Positions 24,338-37,714 of a stretch of 64,000 nucleotides of DNA are shown here, in pieces. The number at the start of each line of letters is the position of its first letter. Position 1 is the stretch's first letter. This DNA comes from Epiperipatus broadwayi (lineage: Eukaryota; Onychophora; Udeonychophora; Euonychophora; Peripatidae): positions 1,922,001 through 1,986,000 of the forward strand of contig JAQFVV010012420.1 of NCBI GenBank assembly GCA_028023455.1, given 5' to 3'. A program made the position numbers and the translations under genes. The notes below the pieces were generated by a model that was not told the DNA's origin, made no database searches, and saw only the letters and a program-made list of their open reading frames with translations.

Positions 24338-24595
24338 ACTAGATGACTGGAAAAATGCATATTGTCATTTAAGAAAGCGGAAAAAGAAAATATTAAAAAT
24401 TACAGATCAGTTATTTTTCATTCAGTTGTATATATGATATATTTTCTAAGATCATCAGGAAAAAAGACTTGGGAATATATAAATAAAAGCAGAATAATAT
24501 TGGATTATATTCTAACAAAAAAAAAGTGTGTTTAATGGATTTAGTATAGAGAGTATACTTAATGATATACAAAACTAGAAGATAAAAACTAATAT
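24338..24595 (+). pseudogene. LINE reverse transcriptase fragment, 5' part
   Basis: Frames spliced by eye show the start of a non-LTR retrotransposon RT domain. DDWKNA at about 24342 corresponds to the W-K-x-A entry motif. ENIKNYRSVIFHSVVY at about 24386 corresponds to the NYRPISLLSVVYK block, then come YDIFSKIIR and WEYINKSRIILDYIL, and FNGFSIESILNDI corresponds to the GFRKGRSTxDA region. At least three frameshifts and several stops are present. The fragment stops where the foldback element at 24601 begins, and the same domain resumes at 25615. Confidence 0.75.
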
Positions 24596-24600
24596 ATATA

Positions 24601-25411
24601 TATAATAATAGGAGATTTGAACGCAGACCTTCAAGCTTCCTTCAGCTATCCAATCTATCTCATACAACTGATACACATGACCACACACACATAAAAAAGA
24701 TAAATGATCTCCATTATACATATTTCATACTGAACCAGCACTCATCAGTTGGTCCAGATCATCTTCTCCTACACATATATATAATCAGTGCTCAGTTTAC
24801 ATAAAGATAGATATCTTTAAACTTTAATGGACAGGTTCCAATCCATCATCCAACTCTTCAACCTTCCATACCATTGAAAATATAATGATAGCATGCCCAA
24901 ATCCCTTGATGATGACAATACCATTACCATGTCAGTGTTGACCTTATGTCATTCTGACCCCTTATTTATAGGACCATGTCCATTTAAATATTATAGATTT
25001 ACCCTGTATCCTGCTCATCTCTCTTCTGTGAATTTAAATAGACAAGGTCATATGCATGAGGGTCAGAATGACTTAAGGTCAACATTGGTATGACAGTGAT
25101 ATTGACATCATCAAGGGATTTGGATATTCAATCATCAGATTTTCAATGGCATGGAAGGCTGAAAAGTTGGATGATGGATTGGATTGAAGCCTGTCCATTA
25201 AAGTTTGAAGATTTCTATAAACTGAGCACTGATTATATATGTGTGGGGGAGAAGATTATCTGAACCAACTGATGAGTGCTGGTGTGTGTATATATATATA
25301 TTGGAGATCAGTTACCTTTTTCACATTGTGTGATCATGTATATCAGTTGCTTGAGATAGATTGGATAGCTGAAGGGAGCTTGAAAGTCTGAGTTCAAATC
25401 CCCTATAATTA
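24601..25411. repeat. Foldback element, family A copy 3 (about 810 bp)
   Basis: An almost complete palindrome. Its ends are TAGGAGATTTGAACGCAGAC and GTCTGAGTTCAAATCCCC. Further in, CACTCATCAGTTGGTCCAG pairs with CTGAACCAACTGATGAGTG, and near the centre GTTGACCTTATGTCATTC pairs with GAATGACTTAAGGTCAAC. Each arm is about 375 bases and the loop is about 70. Its position interrupts a LINE reverse transcriptase, which dates it as younger than that insertion. Confidence 0.88.
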
Positions 25412-25960
25412 CATCTAAACTCCAGGGATTTAAAGTATACCTGTATTTAAATATATATATAAAACAGTTGATAAAGATATTTTTTAGAAATATTTCATTA
25501 AATTTAGTCTAGATTTTACAGGATGATTAAAAATATTAACAGATTTTGAAGCTAGCCCAGATAAGAATGAGATAAATAAAAAGATAACCCATATTCTATT
25601 AAAATTAGCTATACACTGAGATACAATAATGACTGTAGAAAAGAATAAGAAAATAATTTAAAACAGGTGATTTAGAACTACATAATAATACAGAAAAGAG
25701 TTAATGAAGATATAAAGAAATATAGCAAAACCTCTAAAATAAATATAAAAAAATATGAGAAGACAATGATATTCAGAACTAATAAAAATTATAGATAAGC
25801 ACAATTTAATGATTATTCACTAAAATATTATACACATTGTAACAGTATAAAATGAGCAAGAGACTCCTCAAAGATTCAAATTGAGGATGCCAAAATCTGT
25901 AACTACCAAATTATACTGATACAATCAAGACTATGAAAATTCTAGCTTTTATTAATACTC
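25412..25960 (+). pseudogene. LINE reverse transcriptase fragment, 3' part
   Basis: At about 25692-25796 an open stretch reads KRVNEDIKKYSKTSKINIKK followed by YEKTMIFRTNKN. This corresponds to the thumb-side RT block found as (K)VNEESxKxGLKINxKKTKTM in non-LTR retrotransposons. ELHNN just upstream, in another frame, continues that match. The DNA on either side is too eroded to read. Order and orientation agree with the 5' part at 24338-24595. Confidence 0.65.
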
Positions 25961-26829
25961 TGTAAATAGTAAAATTGAAATTTAAAATAATACTAATTAG
26001 ATAATACAAATGTGTAATGAAAAAATATATGAGCAAAAATCAGTAATGCTATATTAGTTAATAAATCAAATTTACAATAAAATAAAATGAATGAAGATTA
26101 AGCAAAGTTTCATTAATAACTTAATCCAAAATCCATGTTGGGATAATATTTAAGATTTATTAATAAATGTTACATTGGTATTCACTACTGAATATCTCTT
26201 CTGTTACTGCATGGTAAATTTATATTATATTCAATGACTACATAAAATTTTATTACAAAAGTTTATTAATAGTTTTGATACCAATGAGTATTTATGAAAA
26301 TCTTAGATTAACTTTTAATAATTACTGAATACTAGTATAATGATAATATTTATGTTACTTACTAATTAAATTTTGTGTATCCATATTTATAATAAAATAT
26401 AAATTGTAGTTGTAATTGAGACTCAGAAATCAGATTTAATGAATAATAATAATAATTTATTTACAAATGGACAATAGAAAATTAAGGAATATATTATAAA
26501 AATTTGGATTAAGATATTGCATATGATTGCATTTGTTTGAACTGTCAAATGGTGCTAGACAAAAAAAATATTCTTTTCAAAACAAGAGGAAAATATCCAT
26601 CTATCTATTAATTTCGAATGGACAACATATAATGTTATGAAATAAAATACTAACTTGTTATAGTTTGCATGCTGGATATTTACTAAATAAACCTAAACAA
26701 GTTATTAAGGAAAATCTATTTTGATTATTAATTATGGAATTGAATACTATTATGATTTTCCTTTGATTAAATATCCATTTAAATATTCATTCATACATAG
26801 AATATATATATATTCAATGATCATTCTAA
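25961..26829. other. AT-rich DNA
   Basis: No gene recognised; short (AAT)n tract at about 26440-26455. Confidence 0.5.
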
Positions 26830-27120
<291 letters not shown>

Positions 27121-27647
27121 TACCAAACAACCTGTAAATAATGATTAATGTTCATCACCAAGAGTTCTATTACTCTTTAAATTCCTTTTCATTAAGTTCC
27201 AAAAAAAAAAATCCATTAAAAGAAATCAATATAGTATTCCAATAAGAGAATAGTATAGTATTTGAAGTTTATATATTGGTAATTCCTACTAAGGCATTAA
27301 TATAATCATTCCTTTAAATGATTATCACTTTCAAGATTATTATTACATATCATTATGAATTCTGGTTTGATTGGTACACATGTAAAACACAAATGCAGGT
27401 AAGCAAATTTCTGTGGTTAGATTTTGCTAATATTTTAGTTATTAAATCTTTCACTTGTTGAAACTTTTATTCTCTAGTGTGTTGATAATTCATAAGTACT
27501 GTATGAATGTATGTAATCGTATATAGATTTATAATCAACATTTATTAACATTTTCATAATTTAAAATATTCCACTAGCAAATCTTTATTATTTTAATCCT
27601 TGGAAAATAATTAATTTTGTTCATTGGTACTCATATATACTGTATGT
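27121..27647. other. AT-rich DNA
   Basis: Nothing recognised. Confidence 0.5.
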
Positions 27648-30005
27648 ATTGAGTCGGATAGTCTATCCGATTCAAACATCACTTTAAAAAAAACAACCAA
27701 CTTTTAGTCTTATTAAAGTTTAAAAAGAAAGATATTTAAAAACTTGTTTATAAAGAGTACATGTATTAACACACATACTCATTTATGTTTAAAATATATC
27801 TTCTTCTTTTTTTTATAAATTGGATTTATAAAATAGTTTTCTTTTACCCCTTGTTTTTATTTTTAACAAATTAATTAAAAGCAAGCAAACTTTTTAATTA
27901 CAATCCTGTTTCTTTTATTTTAATTATAATCCATTTTTAATTTAATTTTAATTGTGTGTTGTTGTTTTTTTTTATATAAGTTAATCCCTGGTTAGAATTC
28001 TTAATTAAGGTTAAGTGGGAGATTGAGATTTGTCCTGGGCTAGCTCTGCTTCACTATAATTGATTCAGCCCTTATGATTATACTTTTCATTTCATATTAA
28101 CCTGCTGTGATTCATATTGTTGACAGTCTGGATATAATTTTTCTTAAAATTTGCTGTCACAAGATGTCTATATTCACCGCTATGTGTTTTCTAACCTATA
28201 ATGTGCCTTGCTAACTTTCCCAAGGATTATTCCAGCTGTTCTAATGTCATACCATGAAAGTCTAAAATAAAAAGGATTCCGAAATATGTCTCTACATGCC
28301 GCCATAAAGAAATGAAGCCCCTGAAAATTGGAACTCAAAAAAATAAATGTGCATACTCTTTGAAAATGTGAACTCTGCTTTACCATAAGGTAAAAAAAAT
28401 ATTTCTTATTCTTTCCAGAGCATATAAATCTTTTAATTAAATCTCCACTCAATCTAAAAATAAATCTGTGGTTTTAATAATATTTAATCTCATAATTATT
28501 ATCTGTAGTGTGTCTTGGAATCTTAGCTTTAGAATTCTAAGTTTGCTTTCAATTTTATTGGAAAGTGTATTGTGAGTTTATATAGGTTTATTATGCCTTC
28601 TTGTTTTATTATTAATTTGTGCTAAATGCTTTAGCAATTTATTGTAATTTTAATTTGCTCACCTGTCTTTATTTTTGTTGTCCAACAATTAATTTAAATT
28701 ACTGTGTTTGCACTTTTTATAAACCGCAAATCTTTTGGCTGGCAGTTTATTGTGTTTGTTATTCTAGTTTTTCTGTAGTTGGAGATTTCATTTCTTCTTT
28801 TCTAGATTACATAAGACTGTAATCATTCTTCAAATTTTATTGCCTTGTATGTGAAATGAACCATGAATTATCTTGAAAGTGGTAATCATGAGCTGTCCTG
28901 CTGACAAAATGATCTTCTTGTCTCGATGCCTTATTCTGGGCAAAAAATACTCACTGGCGCTGTTTCATTGATTTCCTACAAGTCTGTATTTTTTTTATAT
29001 CTCTGAATCAGGAAACTGGAATGGTTGTTCTTTTATAAATCACCAACAGGAAGGTACTATTAATTCCCTTTTAAATTCTAGGTGATAGAACATTTCTTTT
29101 TGCTAAAGCATTTAATGTTTTAATATTTTCAGATCATATACACTCTGATAAATTAGCTTATAAATATCTAGGTCAAACTTTCATATGCAGTTTACTAGAT
29201 TTAATTTACAATTAAATATCAGCCTTTCATGCTAATTGTGCATACGCTTTGCGAGTGTTAATAATAAATGAATACTTTCTCACCAATACAAGATATAGTA
29301 TTTATGTAGGAATAAAAGGAATCCTCTTATTCCTACGACTCAAATGCTTATATATGAGCAAATCTGAAGTACTGGCAAAGAAAGCATGATGATGGAACAG
29401 TCACTTTAAATTACTATATATAATGTCTGAATGAATGACGTCGGTGAAATTATCTAGAATTTACTAAACGTCATTCCAACTGAAAATTAATAATATGTAA
29501 ATAAGCATTTATTTTATATAGCATGTGTAAACAATTGTATTACAGTTAAATATCAGCCTTTCATGCTAATTGTGCATACGCTTTGTGAGTGTTAATAATA
29601 AATGAATACTTTCTCACCAATACAAGATATAGTATTTATGCAGGAATAAACGGAATCCTCTTATTCCTACAATTCAAATGCTTATATATGAGCAAATCTG
29701 AAGTACTGGCAAAGAAAGTGTGACAATGGAACAGTCACTTTAAATTACTATATATAATATCTGAATGAATGACGTCAGTGAAATTATCTAGAATTTACTA
29801 AACGTCATTCCAACTGAAAATTAATAATATGTAAATAAGCATTTATTTTATATAGCGTATGTAAACAATTAGTTTTTTATTGAATTATAATAAAATTTTC
29901 AAATTATTTAAACTTAATTTGGCTGATGTTTGTCTTAGTGCCTTGATTTCTTAATTGTCTGAACAATATTTAAGATCTCTTGCTTTCTTCCTGAGTCTAG
30001 TCAAT
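27648..30005. repeat. Interspersed repeat, family E copy 2, interrupted
   Basis: Collinear with 3114-4935 (landmarks listed there). It is about 1.7 kb once the 29206-29871 insertion is removed. The middle (about 28020-28440) does not match copy 1 by eye, so either sequence was replaced or this part has diverged beyond recognition. The copy breaks after CTAGATTTAA and resumes with the ATAAAATTT...TTTAAACTTAATTTGGCTG block. Confidence 0.75.
29206..29871. repeat. Tandem dimer insertion, family G
   Basis: Two near-identical units with a 334-base period (ATTAAATATCAGCC at 29211, GTTAAATATCAGCC at 29545). Each unit contains an internal hairpin pairing GAATGACGT with ACGTCATTC (about 29432-29473), and a TATGTAAATAAGCATTTATT block near its end. 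Related units lie at 37726-38271. The dimer is inserted in family E copy 2. Confidence 0.88.
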
Positions 30006-30008
30006 TCA

Positions 30009-30111
30009 AACCATCACCACCATTCACTTTTGATCACGGTAAACAAATTTTCCAGATACATAGTGATCTGGTGGTGCCTTCCATGATCAAAGGAGGATTG
30101 AGTGACCATTA
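30009..30111. repeat. Imperfect hairpin
   Basis: The arms around TTTTGATCACGG and CCATGATCAAAGG pair imperfectly. The centre CCAGATACATAGTGATCTGG is itself a stem-loop. Confidence 0.55.
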
Positions 30112-32104
30112 CAATATATATATATATAATGCATGTGTGTGTGTACCCAATTAACTCTAAAGTGTTATTTTAAAATTTTCTCTTAAAAATTTTCTATAAT
30201 GCTATAGCAACTATATATCAGTTGTTGCCTCAAAAATGTCAATACATTTACATATTTGTCTTCCCTCTCATTATTTAGCTTTCCATAAAAACATCTTTAA
30301 AACATGTATATACTGTATCTTTAAAACACTATTATAAAAACACAGTATTTATTGAAGTAACCAACACGTATATAAGAATAAGCAGAATAAGAGAACCAAT
30401 TTAATATCATGGACTTATTTATACTATTTTTTATTTACATATTAATGAGGTCATCAACTTAGATCTTGGTTGTTATTGATACACTCAAATTTATCCCTTT
30501 TATTTTTAAAATAACTATTAATAAGGTCATTTTCACAGGGCATCATTTCTAACAACATGTCTTTTCTGAATTGTGATGGATGAAAATTTAAAATAAAGCA
30601 ATGGCTTTTAAATTTCTTTTAAGATAAAAATAAAAAAGTACATGTTTACTTTTAAGATACTATTACCAACATTATTTTTTCTTCTTATAGTAAACATTAT
30701 CTTTAAAATATTTGTGAATTTAAAATTAATATATACAGAGAGAAACACATACATATGAAAATATAATTTATTGTTCACCTATTTAAAATCTAATAAATAT
30801 ATGTTTTTACATTTATTAATAACTCTATAATGTGATATTAAATTCAATATGGAAAATCTTACTTATCACTTTATCCCATCTAAACAAGAAAACAGATCAT
30901 GAATAATTTTGAGGGATAAAAAGAAAACAAATTGCACATTATCTTATTTTCAAATGTTTACTTAATAAACTAAAATTAAATAAGGTATCACTCAATAATT
31001 TTAACAATCAGCAACTTTATAAAATAAATGATGTATAAAGTTTACATTTTTTAAAACTAAGATATGACCATATGGTACAATATAGAATATATTTATTATT
31101 TGTGTGTATAATTTTAATTTTTTGGTAATGATATGTTTAAAAAAATCAGGGTTAATATTAATTATAGTAAATAAATACGATTGTTTTTTAATAAATAATC
31201 TTATCTAATCAATTTTTCTATTAAAAAAGTATACAAACTTTTAATCCATTGTTTTTCAAAGAACAGGATAAAATAGTAGAACAGAAACATAAATTGTAAA
31301 TATGTACAATTTAATGATTACTCACTAAAATATTATGCAAATCAGGTCAGCTTAGTTAATTAGGCCTTAAGTACAACTCAGTTCCTATAACACAAAAAAT
31401 ATTCAATATGTAATATTTAAAAAAAATTGTATATATTAATTTTAATATTTTCACAGAAAAATAGTATGTTTATAATTATTTAATGAAGGATAAAAACTAT
31501 TTTGACTAAAATTACCATTTGGCTGAAAAAGATGTTGATTTCATTCATCCTTTCACTGCGTTATTTGGAAATGATCACAAAACTCTATCAAATACAGTTC
31601 CAATTAGTAGTTTTTTAAAAAGTAAAAAAAATTAATAATCATCATATTCCCAGAGCTTCATTTTTCTCTAAGGGTAATACTTACTATTGTACAAAAATGA
31701 CAAATATTAAAAAAATTTATTTTATAAAAAAAAAAAAACCTATTATATGACTGGGATCTTGTATTTTAACAGAGAGCTTTGTGCTTATTCCAAATAATGC
31801 AGTAAAGAAATAGATCAAATCAATATTTTTTTAATCAAAATGGTTTGTATTCTATTCAGAATATGCAAGCATTTATGTATATATTGAAATGATGTAATCC
31901 TTTAATATGAGTATATTCACCCATTATTTCACAGCAGGCAGAGATAAATGTGTGTAATGTGACATAAGATATCCACTCTTTAGGGACAAACTTGACAAAG
32001 CAAGGGAAGAATTAAACTCATTTGAATATAATAGTAAAAACATACATTTTTATGAAACAAGCAACTCATAACACTAGCAAATAAGCACGTTACATATATG
32101 TGTA
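30112..32104. other. AT-rich DNA
   Basis: No gene recognised over about 2 kb. Confidence 0.5.
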
Positions 32105-32205
32105 TAAGTAGAGGAAATTAAACTTACAATTATTCCATCTATATTCATCCTTTACTCCATCTCAAGTAACTGATGTACATGATCACATACATGCAAAAAC
32201 GATAG
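32105..32205. repeat. Family A remnant
   Basis: ACTCCATCTCAAGTAACTG and ATGATCACATACATGCAAAA resemble one family A arm. The opposite arm is missing. Confidence 0.5.
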
Positions 32206-32271
32206 ATAGATATATGGGCATGTTTAGAGAAAGGCTTTAACATTTATCATATGTGCCTTGAATGTTTATAA

Positions 32272-32435
32272 TAGTCAAATGATGTCTTTTTTGACTATAG
32301 GGGGACATTTCAAACCTTGACACAAGATAATGACTTTATAAAGTTAAGAACAGCCATCTTTTCTTTATAAAGTTACTATCTTGTATCGAAGTTTGAGCGA
32401 TCCCTCTGTAGTCAAAAAAAGACATCATTTGACTA
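32272..32435. mobile_element. Hairpin MITE, family H (160 bp, TA flanks)
   Basis: Arms of about 75 bases are nearly perfectly inverted: GTCAAATGATGTCTTTTTTG at the left, with the complement ending at 32433. The left terminus contains a nested TAGTCA...TGACTA. TA borders both ends, as expected for mariner-type MITEs. The loop is about ten bases. No coding capacity. Confidence 0.88.
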
Positions 32436-34892
32436 CAATATATATATATTGTAAGGACTTTTTTTTAAATATTATAAAGGTAATTTTAAATTTAATTATT
32501 AACAATAAGTAATAGTAATATTAGTAATGATAATTACAGTTAATGCTTTAAAATTTATAAACCATCTAACAAAAGATTTGTTGCCCACATATTATAATTG
32601 ACATTTTAATAAAAATAATAGTAAACTGCACTTGAAAGGAATTTTATCATCTACAGAATTCTAAAAATTGCTATAAGGAAATTCTATAGTCTGCAAGCAT
32701 TCTGAAATTGCCATGGCTAAAATTTAAATTTTAACAAATATCTATCATAAAATTAGCTTCACTATCAATGCTAAGACTTATGACAGAATAAACTAACAAA
32801 ATTATTCTTAGATACAGAAATGAACTTCATATGGAAAGTTTTCAAAAATATCATGGATAGATTTATTCTCTATAACAACTAAATAAATAAAATAAGGGAT
32901 CACTGATGGAAAGATATTATCATCATAAAATATCATATATGAAAGTGAAGAAAAAAATAAAATAAAGGATTTGAAGTCAATAGTTGAAATAACTATAAAG
33001 CTGTTCTTCATCTTTATGATTATGAACTTAATTGAATTCAAATTAAAGTTAGATGCTATCAACATCTTCATTTGTGTGGAAGTCATTTATAAGCTGTAAT
33101 ATAAATTGTTAAATTTTGGATGAACTTCTAAAATATACAATATTATATATTAATTATTGTCATTTGATATGTTTTAAAGTATTTTATAAGTGGTGTATAT
33201 TTTTGTGGTAACAATTAATCTTTTAATAAATAATGTTTTCGTTTTGTTTTGAGATAATGAAAGCTTCATGTAGTTTTATTTATAGTTAGCATTATTAAAA
33301 TAATAAACTGTTTACTATTTCAATTTATAAAACATCATAATTCAAGTTAAAAATATAAACTATTCATAATAAAACATCAATGTAGGGTAAAAGTGGATGA
33401 GCAATTAAGAAATGAATTTAACACATTCTTTGGCATTCATTTTATACATGTTAAACAATTAAATCTTAAATGTTTGCTTTAATGGGTGGGGGGGGGTTAT
33501 TATAAAATAATAATGTGATTTAAGAAATTCACATGTATGGAGTTATCTGTTGTTTATTTATAGCTATAGAGGGTTTGAGATATGTGGGTATTTGATATTA
33601 TTTTTACATATAATCAATATTCATTGCAGGCATGAATATGTTAAGTCAATGAAGCTTTCCATAAGGATTCTGTTAATAATAGTGTTTTATATTATTCTTT
33701 CTTGAGCATATAGATGCGGATATGGTATTCCTATTCTTAAACTTAAATAATAATAATATGTATTATTTACTGTTTGTATTATTGATATATTCTGTATGTT
33801 GCAGAAGAAGTCTGATGTATGATTATTAGTTAGCTCCATATTATAGAGTAAATTAATATAATGCTATTTTGTGGACATATACATTTATGCATATACTTGA
33901 ATTGCACAGATTTATTAAGAAATATGTACTACTGTTATTACCTACAGATGATGAGAATCCAAGTCAAATCTGCTTGATTATACTTTAAATGCTGTGATTT
34001 ATGTAAATATGTTTTTTTTCCACATAGGTTTCATCTTTGCCTCTTTGTAGAGAACTGAATATGTGATATAGAATGTTGAGTTATATAATCTTACTGTTGT
34101 CAATAAAATAATACATATAATGTATATAAGTGTGCTACATATGTCATTACTGCTATATGCATACTAGGTCATTGATTTTAAATGCTATGTAATGATCTAA
34201 CCTTATTTAAAAGTATGTGAAGTGGTTAATGGACTGTATTCATGATATTGTCTGCATCTTCATAATACACTTAGATAATAGCATTAATGAAATTAACAAA
34301 CAATGTTATTATGATATAGAATAAACTCATTTAAGATAATAACATTCATTTGATTAATAGTGAAGTCACCATAATAGGATAACTAAGGGTATTGCTGCAT
34401 AAAATGTTATTTTATAATTAAATAAAAATTTGAGGTATTTGCTTTTTAATTTGTTAGGTTGCATTGTAAGCAATCTTTCCACTTGTCAATTTATTTATTT
34501 CAATTTGGAACTGCCATCATAAGTAAGCAAACTACTCTTTTTGTTGTAGCATTATTTTATATATAAAATCCATATTTTCTCTTTGTTTGATTGGTGGAAT
34601 GTATGAGTGTTTGACTGATGTCACATGTCATATTCATAACCACTATGTTTATGTGAAGGAAGTAATTCTACCATTAAATAAAAAACACTAGGAAAAATTC
34701 ATTATGTATGTGTGCTTTTAACTACAGAGATATAGGATATATTTTGCAGCAAAGGTTCCCACTAAGCTGCAGAAACAGCTACAAATACTGATTCATAATT
34801 CTGCATTAAGGCACTCCATACTTTTATGGTCTGTCAATCCCCTAATATAGTTCAGATGAATGGCATACTTAGCAATATTTAATAAAAAACAT
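32436..34892. other. AT-rich DNA
   Basis: No gene recognised. The 92-codon frame at 32808-33086 (-) contains FYDD by chance but no supporting reverse transcriptase blocks. G tract at 33487-33496. Confidence 0.5.
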
Positions 34893-35410
34893 ATTTACAT
34901 TAAATCTTTAAAAAAATTGTTAAAGCAACCAATTAAAAAAAAATATTACAAATATTTATTACAAAATGATGGGCTCAAAAGACTGGAATTTTGGTATTCT
35001 AACATTAATAAATGATAACTATTAATAAACCTAAAAAAAACTATTATGATTAGTCTTGATGTTTTTGAAATAAAAAAAAAAAATTTTTTTATTCAGAGGG
35101 CACTCCAGTAAATATATATTTGTTCCATAAAGCTGTCAAATATAATAAATATATATATATAAATGTAAATTTTAATTTAACTTTATTAAAATTTGGAAAT
35201 TTATTTATATAATATTAAAATGTTTTATTTAGTTTACATTAAATCTTTAAAAAAAATTTGTTAAAGAAACCAATTATTACAAAAATGACAGGCTGAAAGA
35301 CCAGAGTTTTTTATATTCCACCATTCTTACATTTAAAATCTTTTGTTTAATTTATATTAAATCATTAAAAAAAACTTGCTAAAGCAACAAATTAAAAAAA
35401 ACCACAGCCT
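34893..35410. repeat. Three diverged direct repeats
   Basis: Copies of a block starting TTTACATTAAATCTTTAAAA and continuing TTGTTAAAGCAACCAATTA begin at 34893, 35233 and 35351. The first two also share a downstream TGACAGGCT/TGATGGGCT word and AGACCAG/AGACTGG. Confidence 0.7.
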
Positions 35411-37714
35411 TTTGATAAAGACTGGATACATCTGGCTGAAATATATTATACAATTTACATGTTAATAAAATAAATTCTTATTTAGTTTACTTATAATAAA
35501 TATCAATATTTTTGTTCGATCCATTACTATATATATATATTGTAATAAATTCTGAAAAATTGTATTGACTTATTGTTAAAGCAACTATTATTGATTATTA
35601 GTGTTATTATTGTTGCAAATAAACTAATTGCAAATAATATTAATATTATTGATACTTTTATCCAATCAGGCAAATTATTAAATTTATCCAAGATGTCTTC
35701 TTGTGCAAATTTTATGAATACACAGCAACTTAAAAATTATATATATCAAATTTTGTTTTATTGTAATTAAAATTTCATTCAAAAGATACACCATTAACTA
35801 CAACAGGAATAAAATATGTAAAAAGAATTCTTGGTATCGTAATAACTTTATTATTTAGCTAGATAATTTAAACTGTACTTAATAATAAAATAATGTTTTA
35901 GTATTATATTCAAACACATGGGTGAGCATACATGAATATTTTTATGTGGTTAAATGTATTTAAAATTAAAAGGTATAATCATAAAATGTTTTAATAAATT
36001 TATTATTAGAATAATAATTAGATTTACTATTAATTATGATGGGAATTTTAAACAAAATAAAAAGAAAAAAATCATTAAATTTAATATTTTAATAGTATAA
36101 GTAATTTATTCATAAAACAATAATGTGTATTTATTTTATTTTACTCATTAAATAATGTAATCTGGTATTTTATATTTTGAAATATTTGTCTAAAAATTTA
36201 AAAATGAAATCATCACAAATTTTAGCACTATAAACTTATAAAATTTCTAAATGTCATTTGCTTCATACCATTGCAAAGCAGCAGTGACAGAATATTCCTG
36301 TAAAAAATCAAAAAAAGTGAAGGATTTTGGGTAAAAAAATTATGATCTCACTAATTATATGACGGAAAATAAACCTGCATGTTAAGAATGTGTTTAGGCT
36401 TTTATTAATTGTATGCAGAAGGATTATCCACCTTGGCATTCTGCACTAAAATGATGTCTGAGTAGACAACCAACTAAACATTTGCCTCTTTAATGGCAAA
36501 AGTTCCTCTAAATTGTCTTGAATAAAGAAACTGAATGTCTAATAATATATATGATTTAATAATGAATTTAAAAGGAAGGAAATCATATATTTGGATTTAA
36601 TTACAAAATTTTAAGAATACTTCATTGAATGCTGCTTTTATTTTGAACTACTTCATTTATTTGTCTCTTCTCCTGGTATTTATATTTGCTATATTAACAT
36701 AGCTATTATAAAGCTAATGTGAATTAATTACTTATGAAAAACTTTAAAAATTTTGAATGTTTATTTTTAAAGTTAATGCAACCAGTGGATTAAATACTAC
36801 TTAATCCTACAAGAACCATAGAAATCTAAAATTATGGCTAATTCTTATGAAAAAATTACTATTAATAAATGGGATTATATTCATCAATATTTTTTATTAT
36901 GTCTGGAGATTTTATAATCAATGAAAGTTATGCTCTAAATGATTAATTACTGTGCTTAATACCTAAAAATATAAAACAAATAATTACAAGCTTGTCAAAT
37001 ATTGTTTGAAAAAATGATTATTAGTGGATATATACTTGAAAAGCTCAGCCTTTGTTACTGAGTATTTTCCATGATGATTAAGTATTGTTAAATTTATCCA
37101 CTATGATCCTTCAATGTTTTAAAAAATGCCAATGATTTAAAATTATGAATAATTAAATAATTACACCTGTATAATTATTATTCTTGAATGCTTTTAAAGA
37201 CTAAAAATAATAATTTTATGGATATAATATAGTTATTTAATTTGTTTTATTTTATTGTTCTATAAAAATTATCAAAGAAGAAAGGTATAAAGAAGATACA
37301 GGTAACATTATATTTATGATGATAATTTGATGTAAATGTGTGTTAGTAATTTAATGTATCTTGGAGATTCAGTTGAAATAGATTTTAAGCTAATTAAAAA
37401 ATTGGTCAAGATAATATTTAATATTTTATGATTTATTGATCTCTTAATGTAACCTAGGTTTTATATAATAAAGGTATCTAGAGTATATGTTTAAATATTT
37501 ATTAAGATTACCCTTTTTTTACCTAGAGGTACTTACACAAACCTATGAAAATTAGATAGTATATTTGATCATACTTGTGGCATTGATAACCCTGTAAATA
37601 TTGTTGTTTAGTTGAGGCAAACACCTAATAATACCTTATTAGAATTTTAGTTATAACATAAGCTTGATATGCTGCACCTAGGACAATCAGGTCAAGTTAA
37701 AGTTATACTTTTAT
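35411..37714. other. AT-rich DNA with one weak exon candidate
   Basis: No convincing gene. On the minus strand, 36297-36247 follows a T-rich tract ending in CAG. It reads EYSVTAALQWYEANDI and then a TAG stop, with AATAAA-like words about 110 bases further on. A second frame over the same bases is also open, so this is reported only as a finding. Confidence 0.4.

Noticed and set aside
32808-33086. FYDD in a minus-strand frame taken as a reverse transcriptase active site
   Set aside because: The surrounding residues do not match any RT block and the + strand shows no LINE remnants here.
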